A DNA stretch of 64,000 bases from CAYNZV01 sp965217095 (GCA_965217095.1 OZ244235.1:3844001-3908000); one strand, 5' to 3'. Positions 27,398 to 36,095 are shown, numbered from the stretch's first letter. Numbers and translations: made by a program. The notes: generated by a model from the letters alone, not told the origin.

Positions 27398-28174
27398 ATG
27401 ATTCCGTCGAAAAACGCCAGAGAAATCGAGCTGATCCGGGGCAGCTGTCGCATCGTCGTCGAGGTGCAGCGGGCCCTAGAACAGGTTGTGGCACCAGGAG
27501 TTAGCACCGAGGAGTTGGATGCGCTGGCGGAGAAAACGATTCGCCAGCACGGAGCGATTCCGGCCTTCAAAGGATATCACGGCTTCCCGGCGTCGATCTG
27601 CGCCTCCATAAACTCCGAAACCGTTCACGGCGTTCCCGGTGCCCGCAGATTGAGCGATAAGGATGTGCTGAGCATCGACGTTGGCGTCCAAAAAGATGGG
27701 TTCTTCGGCGATTCCGCCTTCACGCTTGGTGTAGGGTCTGTCCAGCCGGCCCACGAAATACTCATCGACGCCACCCGCCGTTGTCTTCAGGCGGGCATCG
27801 CCGCAGCCCGGTCCGGCAACCGGGTCTCCGACATCTCACATGCTATTGAAAAACAGGCAGATGCCGACGGCCTGAAGCCGATTCGCGAGTTTGGAGGCCA
27901 CGGTATCGGACGTGCCCTCCACGAAGATCCCAGCATTCTCAACCACGGCAAGCCGGGCCAAGGTCCCCTTCTGCGCCCCGGTTTGGTGGTGGCGATCGAA
28001 CCTATCATGGTCCTGGGGGAACCGGAGCTCGAAACGGGCGCCGACGGTTGGACCGAGGTGACGTGCAGCGGCGACTACACGGCACATTTCGAGCATACGG
28101 TGGTCATCACCGAGGATGGGCCGGAGATCCTCACAGCGCAGACGGCGCGCTCGGAACCGATCCTGAGGAACTGA
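27398..28174 (+). CDS. map: Methionine aminopeptidase, type I
   Basis: The enzyme removes the initiator methionine from nascent proteins. All metal ligands are present: the two aspartates in SIDVGVQKDGFFGDSAF, the histidine in FGGHGIGRALHEDP, and the glutamates in AIEPIMV and HFEHTVVIT. The start MIPSKNAREIELIR at ATG 27398 is the normal N-terminus; the frame is open to a TTG at 27386. It is 258 residues long, without the zinc-finger extension of the longer type I forms. It is divergent from topA. Confidence 0.95.
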   Translation: MIPSKNAREIELIRGSCRIVVEVQRALEQVVAPGVSTEELDALAEKTIRQHGAIPAFKGYHGFPASICASINSETVHGVPGARRLSDKDVLSIDVGVQKDGFFGDSAFTLGVGSVQPAHEILIDATRRCLQAGIAAARSGNRVSDISHAIEKQADADGLKPIREFGGHGIGRALHEDPSILNHGKPGQGPLLRPGLVVAIEPIMVLGEPELETGADGWTEVTCSGDYTAHFEHTVVITEDGPEILTAQTARSEPILRN

Positions 28175-28264
28175 CGGGCGCGACTCTCTCCTCCTGCACA
28201 GCGACTCGAACGCGGCGGTGAGGCACCCGTCCATCGGACACATGAACCGCCTACGAGATGTTGC

Positions 28265-29038
28265 ATGAGGGTCACTTTTCTTGGCACGGGGACGTCGGTA
28301 GGAGTTCCGCGTATCGCGTGCCGGTGTCCCGTTTGTCGGTCCGACAACCCCAAGAACAAGCGGCTACGGTGCTCGATCCTCCTGGAATATGGCGACCATG
28401 TGGTCTTGGTGGATACCGGACCCGACCTTCGCACCCAAGCGTTGCGGTACGAAATCGACCGCGTCGATGCAGTGCTCCTTACCCACAGTCACGCCGATCA
28501 CCTCCACGGCCTGGACGACATTCGCGGCTATTGCTTCTCGATGGAAGGACCGATGCCATGTTACGCCGACCGGACGACGATGGAGCGGATCAATCTGGTC
28601 TTCGGGTACGCCTTCGATTCGCCGTACAAACACTCCCTGCCCCAGCTGGATCTAAGGTTGATCGACGGCCCGTTCGAGCTGTTTGGAAGCGAGGTGGAAC
28701 CGGTTGAAGTGCTGCATGGCCGTCTGCCCGTGCTGGGCTTTCGTATGGGCTCTTTTGCCTACGTCACCGACTGCAGCCATATCCCCGACGCGTCGCTTGA
28801 GCAACTTGCCGGATTGGATACCCTCGTCCTGGACGCCCTGCGTCACAAAGAGCATCCAACTCACTTTACGCTGCAGCAGGCCCTCGACGTGGTCGAAGAT
28901 CTCCAGCCCCGCATGACCTACTTCACACATATGGCCCACGACCTAGATCACGACGCAACCAACCGAGCCCTGCCCGACCACGCGCAGCTGGCCTACGACG
29001 GACTCGTGCTCGAACTCTACCCGTCGAGACCCTACTGA
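28265..29038 (+). CDS. PhnP-like metallo-beta-lactamase-fold hydrolase
   Basis: This 257-residue metallohydrolase has the catalytic motif THSHADH (H74, H76, D78, H79) and later ligands in VTDCSH and FTHMAHD. The N-terminal CRCPVC (C19, C21, C24) is the extra zinc site of the PhnP group, which hydrolyses cyclic phosphodiesters. No phosphonate genes are nearby, so a general phosphodiesterase role is more likely than phosphonate breakdown. It follows map by 90 bases and ends at a strong hairpin that separates it from the convergent nrdJ. Confidence 0.85.
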   Translation: MRVTFLGTGTSVGVPRIACRCPVCRSDNPKNKRLRCSILLEYGDHVVLVDTGPDLRTQALRYEIDRVDAVLLTHSHADHLHGLDDIRGYCFSMEGPMPCYADRTTMERINLVFGYAFDSPYKHSLPQLDLRLIDGPFELFGSEVEPVEVLHGRLPVLGFRMGSFAYVTDCSHIPDASLEQLAGLDTLVLDALRHKEHPTHFTLQQALDVVEDLQPRMTYFTHMAHDLDHDATNRALPDHAQLAYDGLVLELYPSRPY

Positions 29039-29061
29039 GCCCTACGGCGAGTCACGAAAAA

Positions 29062-29089
29062 ACGGCGCAACCTATAAAGGTCGCGCCGT
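29062..29089. terminator. Bidirectional terminator between the PhnP-like gene and nrdJ
   Basis: The arms ACGGCGCAACCT and AGGTCGCGCCGT form a 12-position stem with a single mismatch and an ATAA loop. It is flanked by GAAAAAA on the left, which gives a U tract for minus-strand transcripts, and by AATTT on the right. It lies in the correct place for both convergent genes. Confidence 0.75.
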
Positions 29090-29203
29090 AATTTCATCTC
29101 CGACTGATACCCTAGTAAGCAGTTAGTCTCGTATCATTTCGATGGCGGAGGGAGCTTGGCTGGCCAGCCGCACGACGCAGGGCGGGATGGATCGACGCCA
29201 CAA

Positions 29204-31579
29204 TCAGCACTTGGACCAACCGCAATGCTTACAGCTCAAACAACCGCTTTCGTGGATGGTGGTGGCACCGCACTCCGGACAGGTTCCAAGTAGCTTCGCA
29301 TCCCCCCCTACAACCTCGCTCCCCGTTCGTTGGCCAAGGTCACGAGTCTCTACATACTCTCCCGTGCGCCGCTGTACGTAGCGCTCCAACGCCTTGCCGA
29401 TGGCATCCGGGGTGGAGAGAATCAGCTCTCCGTTCTCCCAAACCGGCGTGGGCCCGGAAATGCCCTTGAGCTCAAGTATCACCTCCTGAGGATCGATTCC
29501 CGACCTCAGGACCAGAGATATGAGCCGACTGATCGCCTCGGACTGGGCAGCGGCATTGCCTCCTGCCTTGCCGATGGTGCTGAACACCTCGCACAGCCCC
29601 TTGTCATCTTCGTTGATCGTAACGTAGATGTTTCCCTCGCCAGTGCGCACCCGCTCTGTGACCCCTCGGGTTACCGCCGGGCGTTGGCGCGGGTGAAACC
29701 CTGCTCGCGGACGTTCCTCTGTCTCCTCCTGCGGCTCGGTGGCCTGCTCGGAAGCAGTGGCGTCAGACCGCAAGATACCTTCGCGGCTCCCCTCCCTGTA
29801 CACCGTTACTCCCTTCAATCCTTCTTTGTATGCAGTGACGTAGATATTCGCGACGGTTTCTACGCTGGTATCTACCGGCAGGTTCAGGGTCGAGGAGATG
29901 CTGCTGTCGGTGTATTTCTGGATAATACCTTGCATTTTGACTCGAAAGAAAGGATCGATGCTGTGGGCCGTGACCACGTGCTCGGGCAGGTCTTCGTCGC
30001 CTCCGAACAATCTTTTCACCAACGGATGATACACCTTGTATTCGCGAAAGCTCTCGCCGTCGGCCTGTTTCACGCGCCGGGTATAGCTGGTGCAGAAGAT
30101 CGGCTCGATGCCAGAGGTGGTTTCCGCCACGATCGACCCGGTGCCAACGGGCGGTACCGTGATCAGCGTGCTGTTGCGCAATCCGAATCTCTCGATCTTG
30201 TCCCGGATGCGGGTGGGCAGACTCTGGAAGAACTTGCTCTTGGAAATCCCCTCGAAATCAAACAGCGGGAACGGTTTCTTTTCTTGTGCGAGATCGATGG
30301 AGGTCTCGTAGGAGTTGTAGCAGATCGTTTGCATGATCTTCTCGACCGCATCCAGCGCCTCGTCCGAATCGTAGCGCAGACCCATCGCCAACAAAGCGTC
30401 CGCCAACCCGGTGATGCCTAGACCGACCCGCCGGTCTGACGCCACCGCATCCATGATCTTGGGCAGCGCGTGACGTTTCATGTTGTACTCGATCACGTTG
30501 TCGAGAAAACGGGTGGCGATGCGGGTGCTATCCGCCAAATCGTTGAGATTTAACGTACCATCGTCGCGGACGAACTTTACCAGGTTGAGATTGCCCAGAT
30601 TACACGCCGTGTAAGAAGCCAGCGGCTGCTCGCCGCACGGATTGGTGCTGGTCAGAGGATTGGCATACTCCACGTTGTGATATTCGCGCATCGTGTCCCA
30701 GAAGATGATGCCGGGCTCGGCGCTGGCATGCGCATTGGTAATGATCTTGTTCCACAGCGCGCGCGCCTTGACGGTGCGGAATACCTCCCCCCCCCACTTG
30801 AGATCGAAGTCGCCGTCGCCGAGCACCGCCTCCATAAACTCGTGCGTGACGAGCACGCTAATATTGGCGTACTGCACCTTGGTGCGGGATGAATCGTTCT
30901 TAATGGTGATGAAATCCTCGATATCCGGATGATCTACTCGCAGTGTTAGCATCAGCGCGCCGCGACGGCCCGCCTGGGACACCGCATTCGTGCTCTCGCT
31001 CAACAGATTCATGAACGCCGTGCAGCCGGGAGATTGGTCTACCGTGGCGTTTACCGCAGCGCCCTTGGGCCGGAGAACCGACAGATCTGTGCCCACACCG
31101 CCACCAGTGCGATAGACCATGGCGGACTCGGAGATACAACGATAGATGCATTCGAGGCTGTCTTCTTCGATGGGAATGACGTAGCAATTGGACAGGGTCG
31201 GTTTGCGGCGGGCTTCTTCGCGGCCGGCGCCATGCATGACCCGCCCACCTGGGATGAACTTGAAATCCATCAGCAGCGAGAAGAAGCGGTCGTACCACAA
31301 CTCGTTGTCCGTCTCCACCGAAGCCATGGCGCGCGCGATGCGATCCCACATCTGCAGCGGTCCGGTCTCGCCCGGAGCTAGATATTTGGATCGCAACACG
31401 TCGATCGCCAGCTCATTGTCCTGGTAATAAGTCTCAGCGTCGGCAGCCTTCTTAAGCAGGGCATCGTGCCCGTTGCGCTTGAGGCCGTTGTCCTCCAGCT
31501 GCGCCAGCAGATCCTCTAGGCGGTGGACGGCTTCCGGGGTCTCGGAGACGGTCGGCTTCTTCGGTCGATGTGACGGCAT
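29204..31579 (-). CDS. nrdJ: Adenosylcobalamin-dependent (class II) ribonucleotide reductase
   Basis: NrdJ reduces ribonucleotides to deoxyribonucleotides using coenzyme B12, with or without oxygen. The 791-residue protein has the substrate-site cysteine segment LSNCYVIP, the loop NPCGEQPLASYTACNLGNLNL split over residues 311-331, and VPPVGTGSIVAETTSGIEP. The C-terminal tail CPECGATTIHESGC and CKHC is a cysteine-rich redox or zinc region. AGGAAGGG precedes the ATG. The upstream region has a consensus promoter, two NrdR boxes and a structured leader, and nrdR follows upstream on the same strand, so repression by NrdR is well supported. Confidence 0.95.
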   Translation of the reverse strand: MPSHRPKKPTVSETPEAVHRLEDLLAQLEDNGLKRNGHDALLKKAADAETYYQDNELAIDVLRSKYLAPGETGPLQMWDRIARAMASVETDNELWYDRFFSLLMDFKFIPGGRVMHGAGREEARRKPTLSNCYVIPIEEDSLECIYRCISESAMVYRTGGGVGTDLSVLRPKGAAVNATVDQSPGCTAFMNLLSESTNAVSQAGRRGALMLTLRVDHPDIEDFITIKNDSSRTKVQYANISVLVTHEFMEAVLGDGDFDLKWGGEVFRTVKARALWNKIITNAHASAEPGIIFWDTMREYHNVEYANPLTSTNPCGEQPLASYTACNLGNLNLVKFVRDDGTLNLNDLADSTRIATRFLDNVIEYNMKRHALPKIMDAVASDRRVGLGITGLADALLAMGLRYDSDEALDAVEKIMQTICYNSYETSIDLAQEKKPFPLFDFEGISKSKFFQSLPTRIRDKIERFGLRNSTLITVPPVGTGSIVAETTSGIEPIFCTSYTRRVKQADGESFREYKVYHPLVKRLFGGDEDLPEHVVTAHSIDPFFRVKMQGIIQKYTDSSISSTLNLPVDTSVETVANIYVTAYKEGLKGVTVYREGSREGILRSDATASEQATEPQEETEERPRAGFHPRQRPAVTRGVTERVRTGEGNIYVTINEDDKGLCEVFSTIGKAGGNAAAQSEAISRLISLVLRSGIDPQEVILELKGISGPTPVWENGELILSTPDAIGKALERYVQRRTGEYVETRDLGQRTGSEVVGGDAKLLGTCPECGATTIHESGCLSCKHCGWSKC

Positions 31580-31601
31580 TATCCCTTCCTCTACAGCGAA
31601 A

Positions 31602-31686
31602 ACTCCCCGTTTCGGTAGCCCTTGAAATAGCCCGGATACCGGCGGAAATCAGGGAAAACTTGGGTTTAGAACGATAAACGGGGAGT
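31602..31686 (-). ncRNA. Structured 5' leader of nrdJ (candidate cis-regulatory RNA)
   Basis: In the minus-strand RNA an 11-bp closing stem (arms ACTCCCCGTTT and AAACGGGGAGT) encloses 63 bases that fold further: CCCTGA pairs with TCAAGGG with one bulged base, and GCCGG pairs with CCGGGC around a short TAT loop. The element ends 22 bases before the nrdJ ATG, so its closing stem is well placed to affect ribosome access. There is no B12-riboswitch box (GCCACTG). A candidate RNA class named after nrdJ has been reported upstream of such genes; I cannot tell whether this belongs to it. Confidence 0.55.
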
Positions 31687-31707
31687 CGTGCGTGGTCAAC
31701 CGGAAAT

Positions 31708-31755
31708 ACACAGTATCTCAAGCTGCAGGCAGCTTCAGCACACAATATCTTGTGT
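31708..31755 (-). promoter_or_regulatory. Tandem NrdR boxes upstream of nrdJ
   Basis: Box 1 (31740-31755) reads ACACAAGATATTGTGT on the minus strand, a near-perfect palindrome matching the NrdR consensus acaCwAtATaTwGtgt. Box 2 (31708-31723) reads GCTTGAGATACTGTGT, with a good right half. The boxes are exactly 32 bp apart start to start, about three helical turns, as known for NrdR operators. They lie at and just after the expected transcription start. Confidence 0.8.
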
Positions 31756-31767
31756 TGAAGCTCTCCA

Positions 31768-31796
31768 AAAATATCGGCCTGAGACGACCTTGTCAA
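31768..31796 (-). promoter_or_regulatory. nrdJ promoter
   Basis: On the minus strand TTGACA (31791-31796) and TATTTT (31768-31773) are separated by 17 bases, giving a start near 31761. The NrdR boxes begin directly downstream, so bound repressor would block initiation. Confidence 0.7.
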
Positions 31797-31905
31797 GCGG
31801 TTTTTTTGGAAGCCTTGTTTTAGCTGTTTCCACGCTCGAAGAGGCTAGAGATCGTGGTTGAAGACGGAGGACGGCGGGACGGTAGACTCCGGTTGAACAT
31901 GGTGC

Positions 31906-32355
31906 TTAATTTGCCAGCTGCTCCAGCTCGCGAACAAAATCGCTGCGGTCTTTGAACTGGCGATAAACCGAGGCGAAGCGCACGTACGCGACCTCGTTGA
32001 GACCACGTAGATGCTCCATCACCTGCTCGCCGATTTCGCTCGACGGGATCTCTTTTTCGTTCATGTTGCCTAGGGCCGTTTCGACGAGATCCACCAACTC
32101 TTCGATCTGGTCGATGGGAACGGTGGTTTTGTAACAAGCTAGCCGGATCTTCGCCAGCAATTTGCTGCGATCGAACGGTTCGCGACGGCCATCGGCTTTA
32201 ATTACGGTGAGCGGAACGTTTTCGATGTATTCGTAGGTAGTGAAGCGGCGGTTGCAGTCGAGACATTCCCGACGCCGGCGAATCGCCATCCCTTCTCGGC
32301 AGGAACGCGAATCCACCACCTTGTCATCTTCGTGATTGCAAAATGGGCACCGCAT
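31906..32355 (-). CDS. nrdR: Transcriptional repressor NrdR
   Basis: NrdR senses ATP/dATP and represses ribonucleotide reductase genes. The 149-residue protein has the zinc ribbon MRCPFCNHEDDKVVDSR with a second pair at CLDC (C3, C6, C31, C34), the arginine-rich linker RRRRECLDCNRRFTTYE, and an ATP-cone domain (VIKADGRREPFDRSKLLAKI to about residue 135). It lies upstream of the nrdJ promoter on the same strand, and the boxes found there are its predicted target. Confidence 0.97.
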   Translation of the reverse strand: MRCPFCNHEDDKVVDSRSCREGMAIRRRRECLDCNRRFTTYEYIENVPLTVIKADGRREPFDRSKLLAKIRLACYKTTVPIDQIEELVDLVETALGNMNEKEIPSSEIGEQVMEHLRGLNEVAYVRFASVYRQFKDRSDFVRELEQLAN

Positions 32356-32511
32356 GGAGGGACCTCCTGGTGACTGCCCTGAAACCGTCGGGCAGACGCG
32401 ATGTGGCTAAACGGTCGTCCTGGGGAGGAGCATCGAGGCGGGGATCGTCCTGCGAACTACCTGCTTAGGATAATAAAAACAGCATGATATGGCAACTCTG
32501 CGGCGGGTGAA

Positions 32512-33162
32512 CTAGTGCAGCTGGAAAGAAATGGGAAGGGTGACTTCGACGGAAACGGGGCGATCGTTCTGCATGGCAGGGGAAAAAACCCACTGCCATA
32601 TCACGTCGGTTGCGGCTTGATGGAAAACCTCGGGTCCGGTCACCGCCAGCACCTTCTTGACCCGACCATCCTTTCCCAGGAGCACGCGAACGAAGACCTT
32701 GCCTTCGATATTCGCCTTGCGCGCGATCTCCGGATATTTTGGATTGACCGCCTTGATAGCTTTGGGCTGGGCTTCGGCCATCCACAAAGGCACCACCTCA
32801 TCCTCTTCCTCCAGGTCGAGATCAGCCGTGTCGTCCAAGGGCGGCGGTGGTAGCAGCCCCTCCAGGTCGAGATCCAGATCTGTCGTCTCTATAGTGGCGT
32901 CTTCTGGAATATCCAGATCGTCGGAAGCCACAGGAACTACAGGGCGAGGCGGCGGCGGCGGCCGCCGTTGCTGTGCCGTTTCGGGAATCTGCTCCAGCTG
33001 AATGATGATCTGCTGCTGCGGTTTTGAATACGCCTTGAAGTCGAAACTCGGGAAAACCACAAACAGCATCGCGTGGAGCAAGACCGACACCCCCATCGAG
33101 GCCCACAACAGTTTTCGATACCCGAGCTTCAGATCCGCTTCCGGTTGTTTGCCGCGGATCAT
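32512..33162 (-). CDS. tonB: TonB family protein
   Basis: This 216-residue periplasmic energy transducer has an N-terminal membrane anchor (LLWASMGVSVLLHAMLFVVF) and a proline-rich linker (RRPPPPPRPVVP, then an acidic LPPPPLDD stretch). The C-terminal TonB fold contains KYPEIARKANIEGKVFVRVL and ends WVFSPAMQNDRPVSVEVTLP. Its start overlaps the stop of the upstream ExbD by four bases. It closes the TPR-ExbB-ExbD-ExbD-TonB set and would couple the proton gradient to outer-membrane transport; no TonB-dependent receptor is encoded in this window. Confidence 0.9.
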   Translation of the reverse strand: MIRGKQPEADLKLGYRKLLWASMGVSVLLHAMLFVVFPSFDFKAYSKPQQQIIIQLEQIPETAQQRRPPPPPRPVVPVASDDLDIPEDATIETTDLDLDLEGLLPPPPLDDTADLDLEEEDEVVPLWMAEAQPKAIKAVNPKYPEIARKANIEGKVFVRVLLGKDGRVKKVLAVTGPEVFHQAATDVIWQWVFSPAMQNDRPVSVEVTLPISFQLH

Positions 33163-33569
33163 TTGTCCTCGCGTCCGGTGGCAAAATTGACGCGCAGCGC
33201 CTCTACCTTGCGAAGCTCCTGCAGCACGTCTGAAATCAAACCGAATTCCGCGGCTCCGTCTCCCTTTATGGAGACCACAACCCGCGGATTTACCGTGAGT
33301 TTTTCGTGTATGCGCCGACCCACCTGATCGAGCCCGATATTCTGATCATCGATGTTGATGACGCCGGTCGGTCCCACCCAGATGTTGGTCACGTCGCGCC
33401 GGCTCTCGAGCTTCTCGACCTTTTCCGCTGTGGGCAGTTCGACCGGAATACCGCGAAAACGAACGAAGACGGTCGAAACCATAAAGAAGACCAGCAACAG
33501 GAAAGATATGTCCGCCATCGATGCCGTGGGGATAGCGTTGGCAACTCGTGCCTTGCGTCGGAACCTCAT
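33159..33569 (-). CDS. exbD: ExbD/TolR biopolymer transport protein (second copy)
   Basis: This 136-residue protein has one N-terminal membrane helix with the proton-path aspartate in PTASMADISFLLLVFFMVST, and a periplasmic domain ending in VLQELRKVEALRVNFAT. It differs clearly from the ExbD encoded just upstream, so the complex probably contains two different ExbD subunits, an arrangement common in Bacteroidota-type TonB systems. Confidence 0.9.
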   Translation of the reverse strand: MRFRRKARVANAIPTASMADISFLLLVFFMVSTVFVRFRGIPVELPTAEKVEKLESRRDVTNIWVGPTGVINIDDQNIGLDQVGRRIHEKLTVNPRVVVSIKGDGAAEFGLISDVLQELRKVEALRVNFATGREDK

Positions 33570-33572
33570 TGC

Positions 33573-33986
33573 TTACTCTTCCGGATTGGCTATGGAGATG
33601 CGGGTGGCCCCGGCCAGCTTCAGCTCGTCGAGGACGTCGACGAACATACGATAGCTGGCGCCCCGTTCAGCTTTGAGGGAAATGATCAGCTTCTCGTTCT
33701 CGCTCAGGCGGCGCTCGATATCGGCCTTGAGGGCGCTAAACTCGATCGTGTTCAGGTTCTCGTTCTCGTAGTAGGCGATCTGGTCTCGGGCGTTGATCCA
33801 GACATTGCAGATGTTCTTCTTCCGCACCTCCTTGGTCTCGGCGACCGGAGGTAACTGCAACGACAGCCCTTTGTCCTGGTTCATGGTGGTCGTCACCAGA
33901 AAGAAAGCGATAAGCAGGAAGGCGATGTCCGCCATCGACGCTGTTGGAATTTCCGGTCCGACCCGCCGAACCCGTGGTCGCAGCAT
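33573..33986 (-). CDS. exbD: ExbD/TolR biopolymer transport protein (first copy)
   Basis: This 137-residue protein has the transmembrane segment PTASMADIAFLLIAFFLVTT carrying the conserved aspartate, and a periplasmic domain with ERRLSENEKLIISLKAERGA and VLDELKLAGATRISIA. It is spaced nine bases from ExbB and three bases from the second ExbD, so all are cotranscribed. Confidence 0.9.
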   Translation of the reverse strand: MLRPRVRRVGPEIPTASMADIAFLLIAFFLVTTTMNQDKGLSLQLPPVAETKEVRKKNICNVWINARDQIAYYENENLNTIEFSALKADIERRLSENEKLIISLKAERGASYRMFVDVLDELKLAGATRISIANPEE

Positions 33987-33995
33987 GGTTGCGCC

Positions 33996-34619
33996 TCAGC
34001 CGCTGCTCTTCGAGCCGGCGATATCCGCGAGAATATCTACCAGGGCGGCGGTGTGCTCCTGCATGTCCGAGATGATTCGGTCGATGCGCGAGGCGAACAG
34101 GTTGTGGAAGAACTGAATGATGATGCCAACGATGAGACCTGAAGCGGTGGTAATCAGCGCTTCGGAGATACCTCCTGCCACTTCGGCCGGAACCACATCG
34201 CCGCGCTGCTTGATCGCCTGAAACGCGTTGATCATTCCACTGACTGTACCCAGAAAACCAACCATGGGGGCGAGGTTGGCGACGGTGGACAACCACACCA
34301 TGCCCCGCTCGAGGAACCCCATCTCCACGGCCCCCGAGTTTTCGATGGCCTTTTCCACGTGATCTATGCCGCGCTCCAGCCGCATCAAGCCCGCATGAAT
34401 CACCGAAGCCACGGGTCCACGGGTTTCCGAGCAGAGCTTGGCGGCGCTGTCGGGGCCCTCGGAACGCAACGCGTTTTCGAGCTTGCCGAAGAAATCTTCC
34501 GCGTCAATGGCGGCGCGAGAGAGGGTTGTCCACCGCTCTATGGTCACGGCGACACCAAAAATCAACAGAATGAGTAGCGGCCACATAGCCCAGCCGCCGT
34601 CTTGAAAAAGCTGAATCAT
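33996..34619 (-). CDS. exbB: MotA/TolQ/ExbB proton channel family protein
   Basis: This 207-residue inner-membrane protein has three predicted helices. The first is MWPLLILLIFGVAVTIERW. The long cytoplasmic loop is followed by GMVWLSTVANLAPMVGFLGTVSGMINAF, the family signature, and EALITTASGLIVGIIIQFFHN. With the two ExbD proteins it forms the proton-driven motor that powers TonB. Confidence 0.93.
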   Translation of the reverse strand: MIQLFQDGGWAMWPLLILLIFGVAVTIERWTTLSRAAIDAEDFFGKLENALRSEGPDSAAKLCSETRGPVASVIHAGLMRLERGIDHVEKAIENSGAVEMGFLERGMVWLSTVANLAPMVGFLGTVSGMINAFQAIKQRGDVVPAEVAGGISEALITTASGLIVGIIIQFFHNLFASRIDRIISDMQEHTAALVDILADIAGSKSSG

Positions 34620-34648
34620 CGTTCCTCCTTCAGGTTTCCGTCAACCCG

Positions 34649-35848
34649 CTATTTCGATTCGGTATTCTCTTCGGCCTCGCCACCACCGAAGAACGCGCGC
34701 TTGAGTTTCTCCTCCTCGGTTTCGGGCGGACGTAGATTCCAGATTCGCTGCTGGGCGACCTGTTCCCATGACGGGTCTTTCTTGGCGATCTCGAACGCTG
34801 CTATCGCTTCATCCTCCGCTCCTTCCAGGGCGAGCAGGTCACCATTCAACAGTTGCAGCCGGGAGTGTTTCGGATCGATGCCTAGCCCACCGTTCAACAA
34901 ACGGCGCACCGCGACCCGGTCCCCACGCGTGAGGCGCATCTCCGCCAATAGCGCCACGCTGTCCAGGTCCTTCGGGTTGGCCTGGACCATGCCCTCGAGA
35001 CCGCGTTGCCGCAGATCGTGTCTACCTGCCGTTTTCGCCATGGTGGCAATGCGGTTGTAGTAGGCGTAGCCGCTCACCGTATCCACCTGCGCCAGGCGCA
35101 GCAGCGTTTCGGCGGCCGCGTCCATGTCCCCCATCCGCTCCTGCAGCCGCGCCATCGCATCCAGCGATTCTCGCCGATCGGCCGCTGCGACGCCGGACGT
35201 ATCCGCAAGCAGCTCTTGTCGCCATTTCAGCGCCAGGGCCGCCTGACCCGACCCTTCGTAGAGCACGGAGATAATCTCTGCCAGTTCGGAATCACCGGGC
35301 AAGCCGACGGCGAGCTGGGTGTAATGTGCGAGTGCCCGCTCGGTGCGGTTCCGGCGGCGGTAGAGGTCGGCAAGCAGACGCCGGTTGGCGTTATCTGCCG
35401 GCCTCATAACGAGAACGCGTTCGAGGCACGACGCCGCCGCGTCGGCCTCGCCTTGTTCACTCAGGACCCGGAACAAAACCAGGTTTGCATTGACGTGGGT
35501 AGAATCGAGCCTCAACGCTTCGGCGAGGGACGCGCGTGCCGCAATCATATCGCGACTCTCGTAGAAGACCCGCCCCAGCCGGTAGTGGGCTCGCTGATCG
35601 TCGGGCTTGAACTCGAGAAATCGCCGGTAATAGTCGATGGCGGCGGGATAATCCTTTCGATCGCCGGCGGTCTTTGCCAGGAAACGGTATTTCCGAATGG
35701 AATCGGCGAGCGTTTCCTCTGCCGCTTCTGCCCTCCAAACAAAGACGCATGTAACCGCGATAGCAGCGGCATTCAACATGAGTCTTAAGAAAGTTTTTTG
35801 GGTGCGGAAACCGAGGTTTCTGGGCTGGGCAGGCATCGGCGAGTGCAT
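34649..35848 (-). CDS. Secreted TPR-repeat protein
   Basis: This protein of about 399 residues has an N-terminal signal sequence (FLRLMLNAAAIAVTCVFVWRAEA) and then TPR repeats, for example DYPAAIDYYRRFLEFKPDDQ, AHYRLGRVFYESRDMIAA and ANANLVLFRVLSEQG-like units, to about residue 370. TPR proteins in this position, directly upstream of ExbB, often work with the TonB motor in the periplasm. The start is uncertain: ATG 35848, ATG 35836 and ATG 35779 are possible, none with a good ribosome-binding site; the longer ones supply the basic n-region of the signal. The next ATG-less open frame continues to 35959 but overlaps the severed end of the DUF6785 gene. Confidence 0.75.
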   Translation of the reverse strand: MHSPMPAQPRNLGFRTQKTFLRLMLNAAAIAVTCVFVWRAEAAEETLADSIRKYRFLAKTAGDRKDYPAAIDYYRRFLEFKPDDQRAHYRLGRVFYESRDMIAARASLAEALRLDSTHVNANLVLFRVLSEQGEADAAASCLERVLVMRPADNANRRLLADLYRRRNRTERALAHYTQLAVGLPGDSELAEIISVLYEGSGQAALALKWRQELLADTSGVAAADRRESLDAMARLQERMGDMDAAAETLLRLAQVDTVSGYAYYNRIATMAKTAGRHDLRQRGLEGMVQANPKDLDSVALLAEMRLTRGDRVAVRRLLNGGLGIDPKHSRLQLLNGDLLALEGAEDEAIAAFEIAKKDPSWEQVAQQRIWNLRPPETEEEKLKRAFFGGGEAEENTESK

Positions 35849-35904
35849 TGGCCAAGAATATAGAACGGCGGAAAATCGGGTGTCAACGCAACGGCCTCTG
35901 TCTG

Positions 35905-35991
35905 TCACCACCAATCGTAGCCTCCGCCGGTTTCCCCGCGCAACGACAGCAGACCCCATAGAATCCGCGAGCCGAGCTCCCCAAAAATCAA
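35905..35991 (-). pseudogene. Severed 3' end of the DUF6785 gene
   Basis: Reading the minus strand from the target duplication in the same frame as the DUF6785 gene gives LIFGELGSRILWGLLSL and then a short tail ending GGYDWW before TGA (35905-35907), 28 residues in all. Joining it to the gene on the other side of the insertion, with one copy of the 8-bp duplication removed, restores an uninterrupted 634-residue protein. It is direct proof of where the element inserted. Confidence 0.88.
35984..35991. repeat. Target site duplication, left copy (AAAATCAA)
   Basis: AAAATCAA directly abuts the left end of the IS1595-like element; the identical octamer abuts the right end at 38052-38059. Eight bases is the duplication size of the IS1595 family. 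Confidence 0.9.
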
Positions 35992-36020
35992 CGCAATCAG
36001 TGTTTTAGGGCTTGACATTC
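35992..36020. repeat. Left terminal inverted repeat of the IS1595-like element
   Basis: Twenty-nine bases, matching the right end in 28 of 29 positions (only the outermost base differs). It contains AGGGCTTGACATTC, whose TTGACA serves as the -35 of an inward promoter. Confidence 0.9.
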
Positions 36021-36039
36021 GATTATTTATTGGTATAAT
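36012..36039 (+). promoter_or_regulatory. Consensus promoter at the left end of the IS element
   Basis: TTGACA (36012-36017) and TATAAT (36034-36039) are both perfect, spaced by 16 bases, reading inward. Transcription would start near 36046, pass through the hairpin at 36096 and reach the plus-strand passenger genes. Confidence 0.75.
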
Positions 36040-36095
36040 GAATTGACAGAGATTGACCTCCGCCAGCTGTCAGTAGGTTCTAGCATCATCTCATA

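Noticed and set aside
31580..31800. Cobalamin riboswitch upstream of the B12-dependent reductase
   Set aside because: The B12 box GCCACTG and the long conserved core are missing; the leader fold is shorter and different.
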